Assembly: GCA_037893245.1 (NCBI GenBank)
Contig: JBAIAA010000808.1
Span: forward strand, 744,001 to 808,000
Reading direction: 5' to 3'
From: Crossaster papposus
Lineage: Eukaryota; Echinodermata; Asteroidea; Velatida; Solasteridae
DNA: 64,000 bases
Made by a program: the position numbers and the translations under genes. Of this stretch, positions 62,762-64,000 are shown one piece after another. A model generated the notes under the pieces. The model saw only the letters and a list, made by a program, of their open reading frames with translations. It had not been told where the DNA came from and searched no databases. How positions within the stretch are numbered: position 1 is the stretch's first letter; every line of letters begins with the position of its first letter.

Positions 62762-64000
62762 TATCAGACACGTGGATATACTCTATCTCTGTATTCTACC
62801 TCTGATGTTCCTTCTGAGCAGGCTGAGTGAGGTGTAGATCAGACACGTTGATATACTCTATCTCTGTCTTCTACCTCTGATGTTCCTTCTGAGCAGGCTG
62901 AGTGAGGTGTAGATCAGACACGTGGATATACTCTATCTCTGTCTTCTACCTCTGATGTTCCTTCTGAGCAGGCTGAGTGAGGTGTAGATCAGACACGTGG
63001 ATATACTCTATCTCTGTCTTCTACCTCTGCTGTTCCTTCTGTGCAGGCTGACCGAGGTGTAGATCAGACACGTGGATATCTTCTATCTCTGTATTCTACC
63101 TCTGCTGTTCCTTCTGAGCAGGCTGAGTGAGACACGTGGATATACTATATCTCTGTCTTCTACCTATGCTGTTCCTTCTGAGCAGGCTGAGTGAGACACG
63201 TGGATATACTCTTTCTCTGTCTTCTACCTCTGATGTTCCTTCTGAGCAGGCTGAGTGAGGTGTAGATCAGACACGTGGATATACTCTATCTCTGTCTTCT
63301 ACCTCTGCTGTTCATTCTGTGCAGGCTGACCGAGGTGTAGATCAGACACGTGGATATCTTCTATCTCTGTATTCTACCTCTGCTGTTCCTTCTGAGCAGG
63401 CTGAGTGAGACACGTGGATATACTATATCTCTGTCTTCTACATATGCTGTTCCTTCTGAGCAGGCTGAGTGAGACACGTGGATATACACTATCTCTGTCT
63501 TCTACCTCTGCTGTTCCTTCTGAGCAGGCTGAGTGAGACACGTGGATATACTATATCTCTGTCTTCTACATCTGCTGTTCCTTTTGAGCAGGCTGAGTGA
63601 GGTGTAGATCAGACACGTGGATATACTCTATCTCTGTCTTCTACCTCTGCTGTTCCTTCTGAGTAGGCTGAGTGAGGTGTAGATCAGACACGTGGATATA
63701 CTCTATCTCTGTCTTCTATCTCTGCTGTTCCTTCTGAGCGGGCTGAGTGAGGTGTAGATCAGACACGTAGATGTACTCTATCTCTGTATTCTATCTCTGC
63801 TGTTCCTTCTGAGCAGGCTGAGTGAGACACGTGGATATACTCTATCTCTGTCTTCTACCTCTGCTGTTCCTTCTAAACAGGCTGAGTGAGGTGTAGATCA
63901 GACACGTGGATATACTCTATATCTGTCTTCTACCTCTGCTGTTCCTTCTGAGTAGGCTGAGTGAGAGACGTGGATATACTCTATCTCTGTCTTCTACCTC
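62240..64000 (+). repeat. Copy of 50979-52739 at an offset of 11261
   Basis: The right end of the window repeats 50979-52739 at a constant offset, with about half a dozen single-base differences seen by eye. Examples are CTGTTCCTTTTG here against CTGTTGGTTTTG there, AGATGTACTC near 63772, and ACATATGCTG near 63449. The window ends inside a monomer. Confidence 0.83.

Larger units (their letters stand above)
1..64000 (+). repeat. Satellite DNA array of 64/75-bp monomers, fills window
   Basis: Every part of the window that I read is a head-to-tail copy of one monomer in one orientation; I saw no inverted monomer and no foreign insertion. Monomers are 64 bp or 75 bp, the longer carrying an extra 11-bp GGTGTAGATCA before the next GACACG. 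Distances between matching landmarks resolve exactly into sums of 64 and 75 (for example 1851 = 9x64 + 17x75), so indels other than the linker are very rare. Both ends break inside a monomer, so the true array is longer. No gene-sized open frame, tRNA, rRNA or transposon signature is visible. Known biology: long arrays with nested higher-order repeats are typical of eukaryotic heterochromatin. The family name and host are not recognised. Confidence 0.97.

Noticed and set aside
1-64000. CRISPR array
   Set aside because: There are no unique spacers. The whole unit repeats and the 11-bp linker is itself constant.
1-64000. Ribosomal spacer sub-repeats or other gene-linked repeats
   Set aside because: No rRNA or other gene sequence appears within 64 kb, so a gene-spacer origin cannot be supported from this window.
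1-64000. Triplex-forming (H-DNA) mirror repeat in the pyrimidine tract
   Set aside because: The tract is pyrimidine-rich but broken by five purines per monomer and lacks clear mirror symmetry.
1-64000. CENP-B box or telomeric repeat
   Set aside because: I looked for the CENP-B box core and for TTAGGG-like tandem units and saw neither in the monomer or its variants.

Overview
This 64-kb window is one uninterrupted tandem-repeat (satellite) array. I found no gene, RNA gene, transposon, CRISPR array or unique-sequence island in it. About 900 monomers (estimated from the mean length) all point the same way. They come in two exact lengths: 64 bp (short, S) and 75 bp (long, L). The only difference is an 11-bp linker, GGTGTAGATCA, at the end of L. 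Both window edges cut through a monomer, so the array runs on in both directions. The length, the lack of genes and the multi-level homogenised structure fit eukaryotic heterochromatin, such as a centromeric, pericentromeric, subtelomeric or sex-chromosome satellite. I do not recognise the repeat family and cannot name the organism. GC of the consensus is about 48%.

Each monomer has the same internal plan, counting from GACACG as position 1. There is a CACGTG palindrome at 3-8, which holds the only CpG. A small GATA/TATC dyad lies at 9-21. A strongly pyrimidine-biased stretch covers 15-49 (30 of 35 bases in the consensus). A 5-bp inverted repeat CTGCT/AGCAG lies at 36-40/51-55, and a purine-rich end at 50-64. 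Point variants define monomer subtypes. Examples are a CTAAAC type, a GCATGC type, a TATATATG type, a CTGTGCAGG type, a GATATC type, a CACGTCG type and a CTTTTGAG type. These subtypes recur in fixed orders, so they form higher-order repeats (HORs).

Layout by HOR, boundaries by eye to about one monomer:
1-7271: 1851-bp HOR family (about 26 monomers), with one rearranged copy of 2374 bp and a 770-bp internal duplication.
8013-10190: two tandem copies of a 1059-bp HOR (15 monomers).
11197-16475: two and a half copies of a 2107-bp HOR (30 monomers).
17170-40330: five copies of a block of about 2.3-2.4 kb (block F) plus a truncated one, with 984-bp and 1540-bp tandem duplications at 20740-25078.
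28314-44814: a 9264-bp super-repeat (131 monomers), the second copy being 7.2 kb long and nearly identical to the first.
44035-46770: a 1209-bp HOR, 2.3 copies.
47246-50929: a further copy of 42143-45826.
54020-59036: three copies of a 1464/1754-bp HOR, two of which share a 1-bp deletion.
59579-62761: two copies of a 1626-bp HOR.
62240-64000: a near-identical copy of 50979-52739.

The picture is a mosaic satellite shaped by repeated, recent, unequal exchange or amplification at scales from 0.6 to 9 kb. Small open frames (63-105 codons) appear on both strands, but they are by-products of the repeat: 64 is not divisible by 3 and the frames are copied with the HORs. No protein function is supported. 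What merits a second look is the two-length monomer code, the E-box/CpG retained in nearly every unit, the nested HORs, and the shared single-base deletion that dates events inside the array.
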